The notes beneath the pieces are model-generated. The model searched no databases. It had not been told where the DNA came from and saw only the letters and a program-made list of their open reading frames with translations. 64,000 bases of DNA. Source: an uncultured Marmoricola sp. Lineage in GTDB: Bacteria > Actinomycetota > Actinomycetes > Propionibacteriales > Nocardioidaceae. The stretch covers positions 1 to 64,000 of the forward strand of contig CALMLL010000080.1 in the NCBI GenBank assembly GCA_937868075.1. Reading direction: 5' to 3'. The translations under genes were made by a program, and so were the position numbers. Of the stretch, positions 1 through 10,032 are shown in pieces (within the stretch, counting starts at the first letter, position 1; every line of letters begins with the position of its first letter).

Positions 1-866
1 ACCGCGACGAGATGGCCAGGGCCCAACAGCAGATGCGCATCGAGGCCCTGGCCGAGCGGGCCCTGGAGGAACTCGGTCTGGATGTGGAGACGTTGGTCAG
101 CGACTACGGCCCCGACCAACCGGTGATCCTGCTGCTCTCGGCTGAGGAGACTTCTCCTGATCACACCGCAGTGCAGGCCGAGCCGCCGGAACCGGTGGCC
201 TACGACCGAGAGGCCCAGACCAAGAGGCTTCGTGCCGCCGAGCGGGCCTTGGCCATGCTGGGCAAGGTCAACCCGCTGGCGCTGGAGGAGTTCTCGGCGC
301 TGGAGGAACGGCACCGCTTCCTGACCGAGCAGTTGGAGGACCTGCGCAAGACCCGTCGCGATCTCCTCGACATCGTCCGCGAGGTCGACGAGCGGGTCGA
401 ACAGGTCTTCACTGAGGCCTACCGCGACGTCGAGATCGCCTTCGGTCAGGTGTTCGCGCGACTCTTCCCCGGAGGCGAGGGCCGGTTGATCCTCACCGAG
501 CCGGACGACATGTTGGCCACCGGTGTGGAGGTGGAGGCCCGACCGCCCGGCAAGAAGGTCAAGCGACTCTCGCTCCTCTCCGGTGGCGAACGATCCCTGG
601 TAGCAGTGGCGTTCCTGGTGGCGCTGTTCAAGGCGCGCCCCTCGCCCTTCTACATCCTCGACGAGGTCGAGGCCGCTCTCGATGACACCAACCTCGGTCG
701 CCTGCTGGAGATCTATGAGGAGTTGCGGGAGAACTCCCAGCTTCTGGTCATCACCCACCAGAAACGCACGATGGAGGTCGGCGACGCGCTCTACGGCGTC
801 TCGATGCGCGGCGACGGAGTGTCCGCGGTGATCAGCCAGCGGCTGCGGGAGCAGGAATCGGCATGA
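1..866 (+). CDS. smc: Chromosome segregation ATPase SMC, C-terminal part (5' end outside window)
   Basis: The reading frame is open from the window edge, so only the C-terminal end of SMC is present. SMC is the coiled-coil ATPase of condensin-like complexes and compacts and resolves chromosomes. The visible part has the end of a coiled coil (Glu/Arg/Leu-rich, about residues 60-130 counted from position 12), then the C-terminal half of the ATPase head. The head shows the ABC signature LSGGERSL and the Walker B/D-loop stretch [13 protein letters not shown], followed by the H-loop region VITHQ. These are the elements that complete the ATP site with the N-terminal Walker A half. The stop overlaps the next start by 4 bp (ATGA), and ftsY follows closely, as is usual in actinomycetes. 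Identification is secure; the true start lies upstream. Confidence 0.95.
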   Translation, partial: RDEMARAQQQMRIEALAERALEELGLDVETLVSDYGPDQPVILLLSAEETSPDHTAVQAEPPEPVAYDREAQTKRLRAAERALAMLGKVNPLALEEFSALEERHRFLTEQLEDLRKTRRDLLDIVREVDERVEQVFTEAYRDVEIAFGQVFARLFPGGEGRLILTEPDDMLATGVEVEARPPGKKVKRLSLLSGGERSLVAVAFLVALFKARPSPFYILDEVEAALDDTNLGRLLEIYEELRENSQLLVITHQKRTMEVGDALYGVSMRGDGVSAVISQRLREQESA

Positions 867-1306
867 GCGCCCGTCCGGCACCACCCACGCGGGCCGACTT
901 CGTGTGGTGGGACCGACAGACGACGCGGTGGAACGACAACGACATCTTCGGCCACATGAACAATGCGGTCTACTTCGAACTCATGGACACCGCGGTCAAC
1001 AATCACCTGATCGCCGCCTTCGGCCGGCCGGTCGAAGAGTTGTCGGTCATCGGTGTCGTGGCCGAGGTCTCCTGCCGCTACCTGCGCGAAATGCGCTACC
1101 CCGGCGACGTCGAGATCGGCATCTCGGTCACTCGGGTGGGCACCTCCTCGATCAGTTATCGAGTGGGTCTCTTCCAGGGCGAGGGTGAGGAGGCTCGCGC
1201 CGAGGGACGCTTCGTCCACGTCTATGTCAGCAATGACGACGACCACGCCGTCGTACGCCTGCCCGATGAGGCCCGCGCGGCGGCGACGGCACTGCTCCGA
1301 GGCTGA
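863..1306 (+). CDS. Hotdog-fold acyl-CoA thioesterase (4HBT family)
   Basis: This is a 147-residue protein of 4-hydroxybenzoyl-CoA thioesterase/YbgC type. It should hydrolyse an acyl-CoA thioester in the cytoplasm; the acyl substrate cannot be read from the sequence. The N-terminal motif [18 protein letters not shown] matches the family pattern with a catalytic Asp just before GHxNN, followed by the long helix of the hotdog. Length is normal for a single hotdog domain, which normally acts as a dimer or tetramer. The ATG overlaps the smc stop by 4 bp, so it is probably translated together with smc, although no functional link between the two is evident. Confidence 0.85.
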   Translation: MSARPAPPTRADFVWWDRQTTRWNDNDIFGHMNNAVYFELMDTAVNNHLIAAFGRPVEELSVIGVVAEVSCRYLREMRYPGDVEIGISVTRVGTSSISYRVGLFQGEGEEARAEGRFVHVYVSNDDDHAVVRLPDEARAAATALLRG

Positions 1307-1421
1307 TCGGCGCCGTGGCCGAGGTCACCTCGGGTCCGGCCCGGTGAGGCCTCGGGCCTTGGCCTTCCTGGGTACGATGACCCCACCTGCACGTCGAACC
1401 CCGGAAAGTGTTTCTTCCCCC

Positions 1422-1607
1422 ATGGTGTGGTCCCTGCTGTTCCTGTTCCTGGTCGTGCTCGTGGCTGGAGCGGTTGTGCTCTACGTCGCCTACCCCCACC
1501 GCGGTGAGGACCTCCCCTACGCCGCCGGACTCGGGGACAAGATGCGCCAGGCCGTCGAGGCCTTGCCGGTCCTCTCCGAAGAAGAAGGCCGGCTCCTGCG
1601 GCGCTGA
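1422..1607 (+). CDS. Small single-pass membrane protein, function unknown
   Basis: This 61-residue ORF starts MVWSLLFLFLVVLVAGAVVLYVAY, that is, with one clear hydrophobic segment (about residues 3-25). A short charged tail follows, containing RGEDLPYA and ending in EEEGRLLRR. No family is recognised. It sits between the thioesterase and ftsY, both on the same strand. No good Shine-Dalgarno sequence lies before the ATG at 1422, and longer GTG starts exist upstream, so the start is uncertain. A real gene is likely because the composition is typical of a membrane-anchored small protein and the frame fills an otherwise empty gap. Confidence 0.55.
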   Translation: MVWSLLFLFLVVLVAGAVVLYVAYPHRGEDLPYAAGLGDKMRQAVEALPVLSEEEGRLLRR

Positions 1608-1645
1608 GCCGCACCTGTCCCTGATCGGGCCCAAGCGGAGTGGTC

Positions 1646-2824
1646 ATGCTGCCGCTGGGGGCATTTCACGATTGGATGGTCGCCATGCCCATGGAGTACC
1701 TCTACCTGATCGCTGCCTTGGCCGTGGTCGTCCTGGGGGGCCTGGTCGGCCTCGTCACGACAAGACGACGCGCCCGGCTGCGCCCGCGGCACGGAGCCGG
1801 CGAAGGCGCGGTGCTCGCGCCCCCGACCGCTCCGGGCGCTCCGACCGCTCCGGACGCGACCGCTGCGGCGCCGGCCCCTGCTGAGCCCGAGCACGATCAG
1901 CCGGAATCCCCGGCCTCGCGGCTGGTGCGACTGCGAGCCCGCTTGGCCCGGTCGCAGTCGGGTCTGGGTCGAGGCCTGCTCATGCTGCTCTCCCGCGACC
2001 GCACCGGTGCCGATGTCTGGGACGACATCGAGGACACCCTGATCACCGCCGATGTCGGGGTGGCACCGGCCGGTGAACTCGTCGAGCGGCTTCGCACCCG
2101 CCTGCGTGTCGAGGGCGCGGACGCCGCCCAGGTCAAGGATGTGTTGCGTGAGGAACTCCTCGCCCTCGTCCACACCGAGGCCAGCCGCGACCTGCAGGTG
2201 ACCGGGGCCGATGGCTCGCCGGGTGTGGTGCTCGTCGTCGGCGTCAACGGCACCGGGAAGACGACCACGGTCGGCAAGCTGGCCCGGTTGCTGGTCGCCG
2301 AGGACAAGCAGGTGCTGTTGGGGGCCGCCGACACCTTCCGGGCGGCTGCCGCCGAACAGTTGACGACCTGGGGTGCCCGAGTCGGCGTCGACGTCGTCCG
2401 AGGCCCCGAGGGCGGCGATCCGGCAAGTGTGGCCTTCGACGCCGTCCATGAAGGCATCGATCGTGGGGTCGATGTCGTGATCATCGACACGGCCGGCCGA
2501 CTGCAGAACAAGGCCGGGCTGATGGACGAACTCGGCAAGGTCAAACGGGTGATCGAGAAACAGGCTGCGGTGAGCGAGGTGTTGCTGGTCCTCGACGCCA
2601 CCACCGGACAGAACGGGCTGGTCCAGGCGCGGGTCTTCGCCGACGTGGTGGACGTGTCCGGCATCGTGTTGACCAAGCTCGACGGGTCGGCCAAGGGAGG
2701 CATCGTGGTCGCCGTACAACGCGAGCTCGGGGTTCCGGTCAAGCTGGTCGGTCTCGGGGAAGGACCCGATGACCTGACCGCCTTCGACCCGGGCACGTTC
2801 GTGGACGCGCTCCTCGACGGCTGA
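1646..2824 (+). CDS. ftsY: Signal recognition particle receptor FtsY
   Basis: FtsY is the membrane-associated SRP GTPase that docks ribosome-nascent-chain-SRP complexes at the translocon. The protein begins with a hydrophobic anchor (EYLYLIAALAVVVLGG), as in many actinobacterial FtsY proteins. A low-complexity Ala/Pro-rich acidic linker, the N domain and the G domain follow. G-domain motifs are GVNGTGKTTTVGKL (P-loop), DTFRAAAAEQL, DTAGRL and TKLDGSAKGG. The C-terminal GLGEGPDDLTAFDPGTFV closes the SRP-GTPase fold. The ATG at 1646 has a GGAG 5 nt upstream and is preferred over GTG 1640. ATGs at 1676-1691, just before the hydrophobic segment, are also possible. Its partner Ffh is encoded at 8413. 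Confidence 0.95.
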   Translation: MLPLGAFHDWMVAMPMEYLYLIAALAVVVLGGLVGLVTTRRRARLRPRHGAGEGAVLAPPTAPGAPTAPDATAAAPAPAEPEHDQPESPASRLVRLRARLARSQSGLGRGLLMLLSRDRTGADVWDDIEDTLITADVGVAPAGELVERLRTRLRVEGADAAQVKDVLREELLALVHTEASRDLQVTGADGSPGVVLVVGVNGTGKTTTVGKLARLLVAEDKQVLLGAADTFRAAAAEQLTTWGARVGVDVVRGPEGGDPASVAFDAVHEGIDRGVDVVIIDTAGRLQNKAGLMDELGKVKRVIEKQAAVSEVLLVLDATTGQNGLVQARVFADVVDVSGIVLTKLDGSAKGGIVVAVQRELGVPVKLVGLGEGPDDLTAFDPGTFVDALLDG

Positions 2825-2882
2825 GGGTCCCACCGGGCGAACCGGTGGCTGTTTACCGAAATGTTGCACGTGCACCCGTGAC

Positions 2883-2921
2883 GTCACGTGGGCGAAACAC
2901 AACCTCGCCCCATCCCGAAAC
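2883..2921 (+). promoter_or_regulatory. Putative GlnR-like box upstream of the first amt gene
   Basis: GTCAC at 2883-2887, six bases, then GAAAC at 2894-2898 exactly fits the half-site GTnAC-n6-GAAAC of the actinobacterial nitrogen regulator GlnR. A further GAAAC lies at 2917-2921, one base off the expected 22-bp register. The site is about 100-140 bp before the amt start at 3022. The pattern is seen in the sequence; binding by GlnR is inferred from the gene content downstream. Confidence 0.5.
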
Positions 2922-3021
2922 ACACCCGTCGCAGGGTTGAGCCCACAAGGCACGCCGCCTCGGCCACAACGTCGTCGCCGACGAGCGTGTCACCGGCCCC
3001 TGTGAACGTTCGGGAGGTGAC

Positions 3022-4395
3022 ATGGACGGCTACTACAGCTGGATGCTGGTTTCGGCATCGCTGGTGCTGATGATGACCACACCGGCCCTGGCGCTGTTCT
3101 ACGGCGGCATGAGCCGCACCAAGTCCGTGCTCAACATGATGATGATGTCCTTCAGCGCCCTGGGCATCGTCGGCATCGTCTACGTCCTGTGGGGATGGTC
3201 GATGTCCTATAGCTCGCTGAGTTGGGCCGCCGCCGATGGCAAACATCCTGGTTGGGGCTTCGCGATGATCTTCGCCGATCCCTTCGACCAGTTCGGGCTG
3301 ACCAACACCCAACCCGGCAACTACGTCTTCGTGGCGTTCCAGATGACCTTCGCGGTCATCACCGCGGCGCTGATCAGTGGCGCGATCGCCGACCGGGTGA
3401 AGTTCTCGGCCTGGATCCTCTTCGTGCCGATCTGGATCACGCTGTCCTATTTCCCCCTCTCGCACATGGTCTGGGGTGGCGGCTTCTTGTCCAACGCCAC
3501 CGGCGGTCTGGCCGACCTCATCTTCGGGGGTGATGGGGTGGCCGCCGTGGCCCCGATCGACTACGCCGGGGGCACTGTCGTGCACATCAATGCCGGCATG
3601 GCCGGTCTGGTGTTGGCGCTGCTGATCGGGGTACGCAAGGGATTCGGACGCGAGCCCATGAAGCCGCACAACCTGACCCTCACCATGATCGGTGCCGGTC
3701 TGTTGTGGTTCGGCTGGTTCGGCTTCAACGCAGGTTCGATCGTCTTCACCTCCGCGAACGAGACCGAGATGATCAGCCAGTTCACCACCGAGACGGGGCT
3801 GGTCTGGATCAACACCACCGTGGCCACGTGTGCGGCGATGATCGGCTGGCTGGCCGTCGAACGGGTCCGAGACGGCTTGGCCACCTCGCTGGGCGCGGCC
3901 TCGGGCGTCGTGGCCGGGCTGGTGGCGATCACTCCGGCATGCGGCTCGGTGAGCCCTCTGGGTTCCATGGGACTGGGCCTGCTGGCCGGGGGTTTGTGCG
4001 CGATGGCGGTGGGGCTGAAGTACCGATTCGGGTTCGACGACTCCCTCGATGTCGTCGGCGTACACCTTGTTGGTGGGTTGGTGGGGACCGTCGGTGTCGG
4101 CTTCTTCGCGACCTCCACCGGCCTGTTGTACGGCGGCGGCCCACGCCAACTCGTCGTGCAGATCGCCGTCGCGGTGGTCGCGATGGCGTGGTCCGGCGTG
4201 GTGACCCTGGTCATCGCACTGGCGATCAGAGGCACGCTCGGCTGGCGGATCGGCGACGATGCCGAGCTCGAAGGGATCGACTTCCACGAACACGGCGAAT
4301 CGGCCTATGAGTTCGGCTCCCGAACCGGCGGCACCTTCCACGGGTCCGCTCCGGCGACGCCGGTCGGACGCGGGCGGGCCGAGGCTGGGATCTGA
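3022..4395 (+). CDS. amtB: Ammonium transporter (Amt/MEP family), canonical twin-His type
   Basis: This 457-residue channel conducts ammonium across the cytoplasmic membrane. About eleven transmembrane segments are visible, beginning with an N-out helix and no obvious signal peptide. The family signature DYAGGTVVHINAGMAGL contains the first pore histidine (His188), and VVGVHLVGGLVGT carries the second (His348). The aromatic recruitment residue is present as Trp151 in HMVWGGG. A strong GGAGG (3013-3017) precedes the ATG. A soluble C-terminal tail of about 50 residues could contact the PII protein encoded at 5785. It is the first gene of an amt-amt-glnB-glnD cluster and follows a GlnR-like box, so nitrogen-limitation control is likely. 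Confidence 0.93.
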   Translation: MDGYYSWMLVSASLVLMMTTPALALFYGGMSRTKSVLNMMMMSFSALGIVGIVYVLWGWSMSYSSLSWAAADGKHPGWGFAMIFADPFDQFGLTNTQPGNYVFVAFQMTFAVITAALISGAIADRVKFSAWILFVPIWITLSYFPLSHMVWGGGFLSNATGGLADLIFGGDGVAAVAPIDYAGGTVVHINAGMAGLVLALLIGVRKGFGREPMKPHNLTLTMIGAGLLWFGWFGFNAGSIVFTSANETEMISQFTTETGLVWINTTVATCAAMIGWLAVERVRDGLATSLGAASGVVAGLVAITPACGSVSPLGSMGLGLLAGGLCAMAVGLKYRFGFDDSLDVVGVHLVGGLVGTVGVGFFATSTGLLYGGGPRQLVVQIAVAVVAMAWSGVVTLVIALAIRGTLGWRIGDDAELEGIDFHEHGESAYEFGSRTGGTFHGSAPATPVGRGRAEAGI

Positions 4396-4405
4396 ACCAT
4401 GGGAC

Positions 4406-4443
4406 GTAACACACCCGTAACCGGGTCGGACCGTCGTCGTTAC
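4406..4443 (+). promoter_or_regulatory. Putative GlnR-like box (four 5-mers, 11-bp period) upstream of the second amt gene
   Basis: Four pentamers lie at an exact 11-bp spacing: GTAAC 4406-4410, GTAAC 4417-4421, GGACC 4428-4432 and GTTAC 4439-4443. Each pair is separated by six bases. This is the spacing of the GlnR operator (GTnAC-n6-GAAAC repeated). It occupies most of the 71-bp gap between the two amt genes and ends 23 bp before the second start. The periodicity is directly visible; the protein that binds is inferred. Confidence 0.55.
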
Positions 4444-4466
4444 GTGCGCGGGAGAGGGTCGCGTCT

Positions 4467-6123
<1,657 letters not shown>

Positions 6124-6126
6124 CCG

Positions 6127-8382
6127 GTGAGCGCGGCGGAGCGGGCCCAGCGCACCACCCGGGCTGATGCCCTCTGCGCGGAGGCGTTCACCCGGGCCGG
6201 GTGTCCCGAGACCGGGGTGGCCATGGTGGCTGTCGGTGGTTTCGGGCGGGGTGAGTTGGCGCCGTACTCCGACCTCGACGTCGTGCTCGTCCTCGACGAC
6301 AGCCTCGAACCGGGTCCGTGGGCGGCAGACATCTGGTATCCGCTGTGGGACGCCGCGGCCCACCTCGACCATTCGGTACGCACGCTGTCGGAGGTGGTGG
6401 ACACCGCCTCTCGCGACCTGAGAGTCATGCTCGGTCTGCTCGACGCCCGCCATCTCGCCGGGGATCCCAACCTCACCCTGAGACTGCGCACGACGCTGCT
6501 CACCCAGTGGCGAAGGGACGCGCGGGCCCGCCTGGGAGAACTCCAGGAACTGGTCAGCGGACGTGCCGATCGCCTGGGAGAACTGGCCCACTCCGCAGTC
6601 CCCGACCTGAAGGAATCGGTAGGCGGCCTGCGCGATGCCACGGTGTTGAAGGCCCTGGTGTCCAGCTGGCTGGTCGACATCCCCCATGTCGAGCTCGAAC
6701 GCTCGCGGTCCGCGCTGCTCGATGTGCGCGATGCCCTGCATGACGTGGCCGGGCGCGGCACCGACCGAGTGGCGCCGGAACTGTGGCCCGACCTCGCCAC
6801 CAGGCTGGGTTTCGCCGACGCGACCGCCGCGCAACGGCACACGAGAGCGTTGGGACGCCGCATCACGCACGTGTCCCGACTGACCTGGAGTCGCGCCGAA
6901 GCGGCGCTGCGTCCCCCCAATGCGGTACGTCGACCTCACCTGGAACCGATCGCGCCAGGTTTGGCTCTGTCCTATGGAGACGTCGTGGTCGATGCGGGCG
7001 TGGCACCGTCTCGCGACCCCCTCCTGCTGTTACGTGCGGCGGCTGAGGCCGCCGAGCGCGGCCGCCCGTTGGCGCCAGCGACCGCGGCTCGACTCGTGCG
7101 TGAATGCCCGCCCCTGCCCGATCCGTGGCCATCGACTGCCCGTGACCTGATGGTCAGGCTGCTGGCAGCCGGGCATGGGCTCCAACCGGTGTGGGAGACC
7201 CTGGACGAAACCGGTGCCGTGGCTGCGATCGTTGCGGAGTGGGAGCAGATCCGGTTGCTCCCGCACGCCTCGGTGGTGCACCGATTCACGGTCGATCGTC
7301 ATGTCATCGAGACCTGCATCGAGGCCTCCGGCCTCATCCGCCGGGTGGCTCGTCCCGACCTGCTCGTGGTCGCGGCCTTCCTGCACGACATCGGCAAGGG
7401 CGGTGCGGTCTCGCACTCGATCGCCGGGGAGGGGAAGGCTCACGCCATCGCGCTCCGCATGGGTTTCCCCGAGCATGATGCGGCCACGATCGCGACGCTG
7501 GTCCGATGGCATCTGTTGTTGCCGCAGATCGCGACGACACGCGACCCCGACGATCCGGCCACCACGGCCGAGATCACCGGAAGGATCGGCGACCGGGAGA
7601 CTCTCGACCTGCTGATGGCGTTGACCGAAGCCGATGCCAAGGCCACCGGCGACAAGGCATGGACCTCGTGGCGAGCAGGACTGATCGGATCGCTCTACCA
7701 GCGCGCTGCGGCCGCGCTCGATGGACCTGAGGAGCCGCCAGAGCCGGCTTCGCCGCGGTTGCCGGTTCCTGCCGATCTGGGTGGGGAGCCGAGCCGGGTG
7801 TGGGTGGGCATCGAGTCCACCGACCACGGCAGCCGGGTGAGCATCATCTCCGGGGACCGCGTGGGACTCCTCGCCGATGCTGCCGCTGCGCTGGCACTTG
7901 CCCGCGCCAGTGTGCATGCGGCCCATGCATGGACCGAGCGGGGCTTCGGGTTCTCACAGTGGGAGGTGTCCGACAGTCACCTCGATGCCGTGGTGCTTCG
8001 GCAACGCCTCGAGGCTCTCGCCTCTGGTCGGCTCGACGCCGCCCCGCGGCTCTCCCGCCCGGCAGCGGCCGCCCTGGCGCCCGTGGTGACGGCACGAGCA
8101 GGGGCCGCCACGAACGCCACCGTCCTGGAGGTCCGGGCTGCAGACCGCCCTGGACTGCTCTACACCGTGTGCGCCGCTCTGGCCCGCATCGGGGTGTCGG
8201 TGCGTTCGGCCCATGTCGCCACCGTGGGCCCTCAGGCAGACGACGTCTTCTATATCCACGAGCCCGGGGGAGGGGCGCTGTCGACCTCCCGGGCGAGGGC
8301 GGCCGAAGTCGGCGTACTCGACGCGCTGGCGCGCGCCCAGACCTCGTCCGAGACGGCACCCTCGTTGCCGGGCGGCGGTTAG
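6127..8382 (+). CDS. glnD: PII nucleotidyltransferase / nucleotidyl-removing enzyme GlnD
   Basis: This 751-residue bifunctional enzyme modifies and demodifies the PII protein encoded 3 bp upstream in response to nitrogen status. Domains in order are: the nucleotidyltransferase (GGFGRGELAPYSDLDVV with the catalytic GS-like/D-x-D core, about residues 37-57); a helical linker with DLKESVGGLRD; an HD phosphohydrolase domain (VVAAFLHDIGKGG, about residues 415-430); and two C-terminal ACT domains (SRVSIISGDRVGLLADA and VLEVRAADRPGLLYTV). The actinobacterial enzyme is usually an adenylyltransferase rather than a uridylyltransferase. The start is GTG 6127, almost directly after the PII stop. Confidence 0.93.
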   Translation: MSAAERAQRTTRADALCAEAFTRAGCPETGVAMVAVGGFGRGELAPYSDLDVVLVLDDSLEPGPWAADIWYPLWDAAAHLDHSVRTLSEVVDTASRDLRVMLGLLDARHLAGDPNLTLRLRTTLLTQWRRDARARLGELQELVSGRADRLGELAHSAVPDLKESVGGLRDATVLKALVSSWLVDIPHVELERSRSALLDVRDALHDVAGRGTDRVAPELWPDLATRLGFADATAAQRHTRALGRRITHVSRLTWSRAEAALRPPNAVRRPHLEPIAPGLALSYGDVVVDAGVAPSRDPLLLLRAAAEAAERGRPLAPATAARLVRECPPLPDPWPSTARDLMVRLLAAGHGLQPVWETLDETGAVAAIVAEWEQIRLLPHASVVHRFTVDRHVIETCIEASGLIRRVARPDLLVVAAFLHDIGKGGAVSHSIAGEGKAHAIALRMGFPEHDAATIATLVRWHLLLPQIATTRDPDDPATTAEITGRIGDRETLDLLMALTEADAKATGDKAWTSWRAGLIGSLYQRAAAALDGPEEPPEPASPRLPVPADLGGEPSRVWVGIESTDHGSRVSIISGDRVGLLADAAAALALARASVHAAHAWTERGFGFSQWEVSDSHLDAVVLRQRLEALASGRLDAAPRLSRPAAAALAPVVTARAGAATNATVLEVRAADRPGLLYTVCAALARIGVSVRSAHVATVGPQADDVFYIHEPGGGALSTSRARAAEVGVLDALARAQTSSETAPSLPGGG

Positions 8383-8412
8383 GCTTAGGCGTTCTGACAC
8401 CCACGTTGAGGG

Positions 8413-9981
8413 ATGACCTTGTTCGCCACACTCTCTGACCGTCTCACCGCCACCTTCAAGAACCTTCGTGGCAAGGGCAGGCTCTCCGAGGCAGACATCG
8501 ATGCCACCTGCCGCGAGATCCGCATTGCCCTGCTCGAGGCGGATGTCGCGCTGCCGGTGGTCAAGGACTTGGTGGCCGCGATCAAGACCCGGTCGCTGGG
8601 CGCGGAGGTGTCTGGAGCCCTCAACCCGGCCCAGCAGGTCGTCAAGATCGTCAACGAGGAACTCATCGCCATCCTCGGTGGTGAGACGCGCCGTCTGCGC
8701 TTCGCCAAGAACCCCCCGACGGTCATCATGCTGGCCGGGCTCCAGGGGGCCGGCAAGACGACGCTGGCGGCCAAGTTGGCACTGTGGCTCAAGGAGCAGG
8801 GCAAGTCGCCGATGTTGGTCGCGGCGGACCTCCAGCGGCCCAACGCGGTCAAGCAGTTGCAGGTCAACGGTGAGCGCGCTGGGGTGACGGTGTTCGCGCC
8901 CGAACCCGGCAACGGGGTCGGCAACCCGGTCGAAGTGGCCTTCCTGGGTCTGGCCGAAGCCAAGCGCACGTTGCACGACGTGTTGATCATCGACACCGCC
9001 GGGCGCCTGGGCGTCGACATCGAGATGATGCAGCAGGCCATCGACATCAGGGACGCGGTCAACCCCGACGAGGTGTTGTTCGTCGTCGACGCGATGATCG
9101 GTCAGGACGCGGTCAACACCGCTCAGGCGTTCCTCGACGGTGTGGGGTACGACGGCGTCGTACTCACCAAACTCGACGGTGATGCTCGTGGTGGCGCTGC
9201 CCTGAGCATCGCCGCCATGACCGGCAAGCCGGTGATGTTCGCCTCCAATGGCGAGAAGTTGACCGACTTCGACTACTTCCACCCCGACCGGATGGCCTCA
9301 CGCATCCTCGACATGGGTGACGTGCTGACCCTGATCGAGCAGGCCGAGAAGGCCTTCGATGCCGAACAGTCGGCCAAGGCGGCAGCCAAACTGGCCGGGG
9401 GCGAGTTCACCCTCGACGACTTCCTGGAGCAGATGCAGCAGGTCCGCAAGCTGGGCTCGCTGTCCAAGATCATGGGAATGCTCCCCGGCATGGCGCAGTA
9501 TCGCGACCAGATCGAGAACTTCGACGAGCGAGAGATCGACCGCGTCCAAGCGATCATCCAGTCGATGACGCCGGCCGAGCGGGCCAACCCCAAGATCATC
9601 GACGGGTCGCGTCGCGCGCGGATCGCACGAGGTTGCGGTCGCAATCCCAGCGACGTCAACCAGTTGGTCGACCGCTTCACCGAGGCCAAGAAGATGATGG
9701 AGTCCATGGCCCGTGGAGGCGGGGCGATGGGGATGCCGGGCATGCCTGGGGTCGGCTTCGGCAAGAGGGCCCGCGCCCGACAGGCTCCTCAGGCCAAGGC
9801 CAAGAAGGGTGCTCGTCGCAGCGGCAATCCGGCCAAGGCCGCCCAGGAGGCGGCAGCAGCGGCACAGGCCCAGGAAGCGGCTCCAGGCAGTGCGTTCGGG
9901 CTCGGCGCCAAGCCGGCAGCCGAGGATTTCGACCCCAGCCAGCTCAACCTCCCCGCAGGCTTCGAGCGCTTCTTGAAGTAG
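8413..9981 (+). CDS. ffh: Signal recognition particle protein Ffh
   Basis: This 522-residue SRP54 homologue binds signal sequences and SRP RNA and delivers ribosomes to FtsY. The order is the N domain (about 1-90), the G domain with GLQGAGKTTLAAKLA, DLQRPNAVKQL, DTAGRLGVD and TKLDGDARGG, then the M domain. The M domain holds the SRP-RNA-binding motif region GSRRARIARGCGR and Met/Gly-rich segments such as GGAMGMPGMPG. An Ala/Lys-rich tail and a final LPAGFERFLK complete the protein. GAGGG lies just before ATG 8413. No SRP RNA gene is seen in the window. Confidence 0.96.
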   Translation: MTLFATLSDRLTATFKNLRGKGRLSEADIDATCREIRIALLEADVALPVVKDLVAAIKTRSLGAEVSGALNPAQQVVKIVNEELIAILGGETRRLRFAKNPPTVIMLAGLQGAGKTTLAAKLALWLKEQGKSPMLVAADLQRPNAVKQLQVNGERAGVTVFAPEPGNGVGNPVEVAFLGLAEAKRTLHDVLIIDTAGRLGVDIEMMQQAIDIRDAVNPDEVLFVVDAMIGQDAVNTAQAFLDGVGYDGVVLTKLDGDARGGAALSIAAMTGKPVMFASNGEKLTDFDYFHPDRMASRILDMGDVLTLIEQAEKAFDAEQSAKAAAKLAGGEFTLDDFLEQMQQVRKLGSLSKIMGMLPGMAQYRDQIENFDEREIDRVQAIIQSMTPAERANPKIIDGSRRARIARGCGRNPSDVNQLVDRFTEAKKMMESMARGGGAMGMPGMPGVGFGKRARARQAPQAKAKKGARRSGNPAKAAQEAAAAAQAQEAAPGSAFGLGAKPAAEDFDPSQLNLPAGFERFLK

Positions 9982-10032
9982 CCACCCGCTGGGCCTCCAG
10001 ATGCGCTCAGCTCCCGGCGGTAGCGTCTGCCC

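Noticed and set aside
1517..2953. 478-codon minus-strand open frame over ftsY
   Set aside because: Antisense shadow of ftsY. Composition is typical of reversed GC-rich codons, and there is no start signal or family.
2884..4341. 485-codon minus-strand open frame over amt 1 (and a similar one over amt 2, 4440-5819)
   Set aside because: His/Asp/Arg-rich shadow of the membrane-protein codons; the plus-strand Amt proteins are certain.
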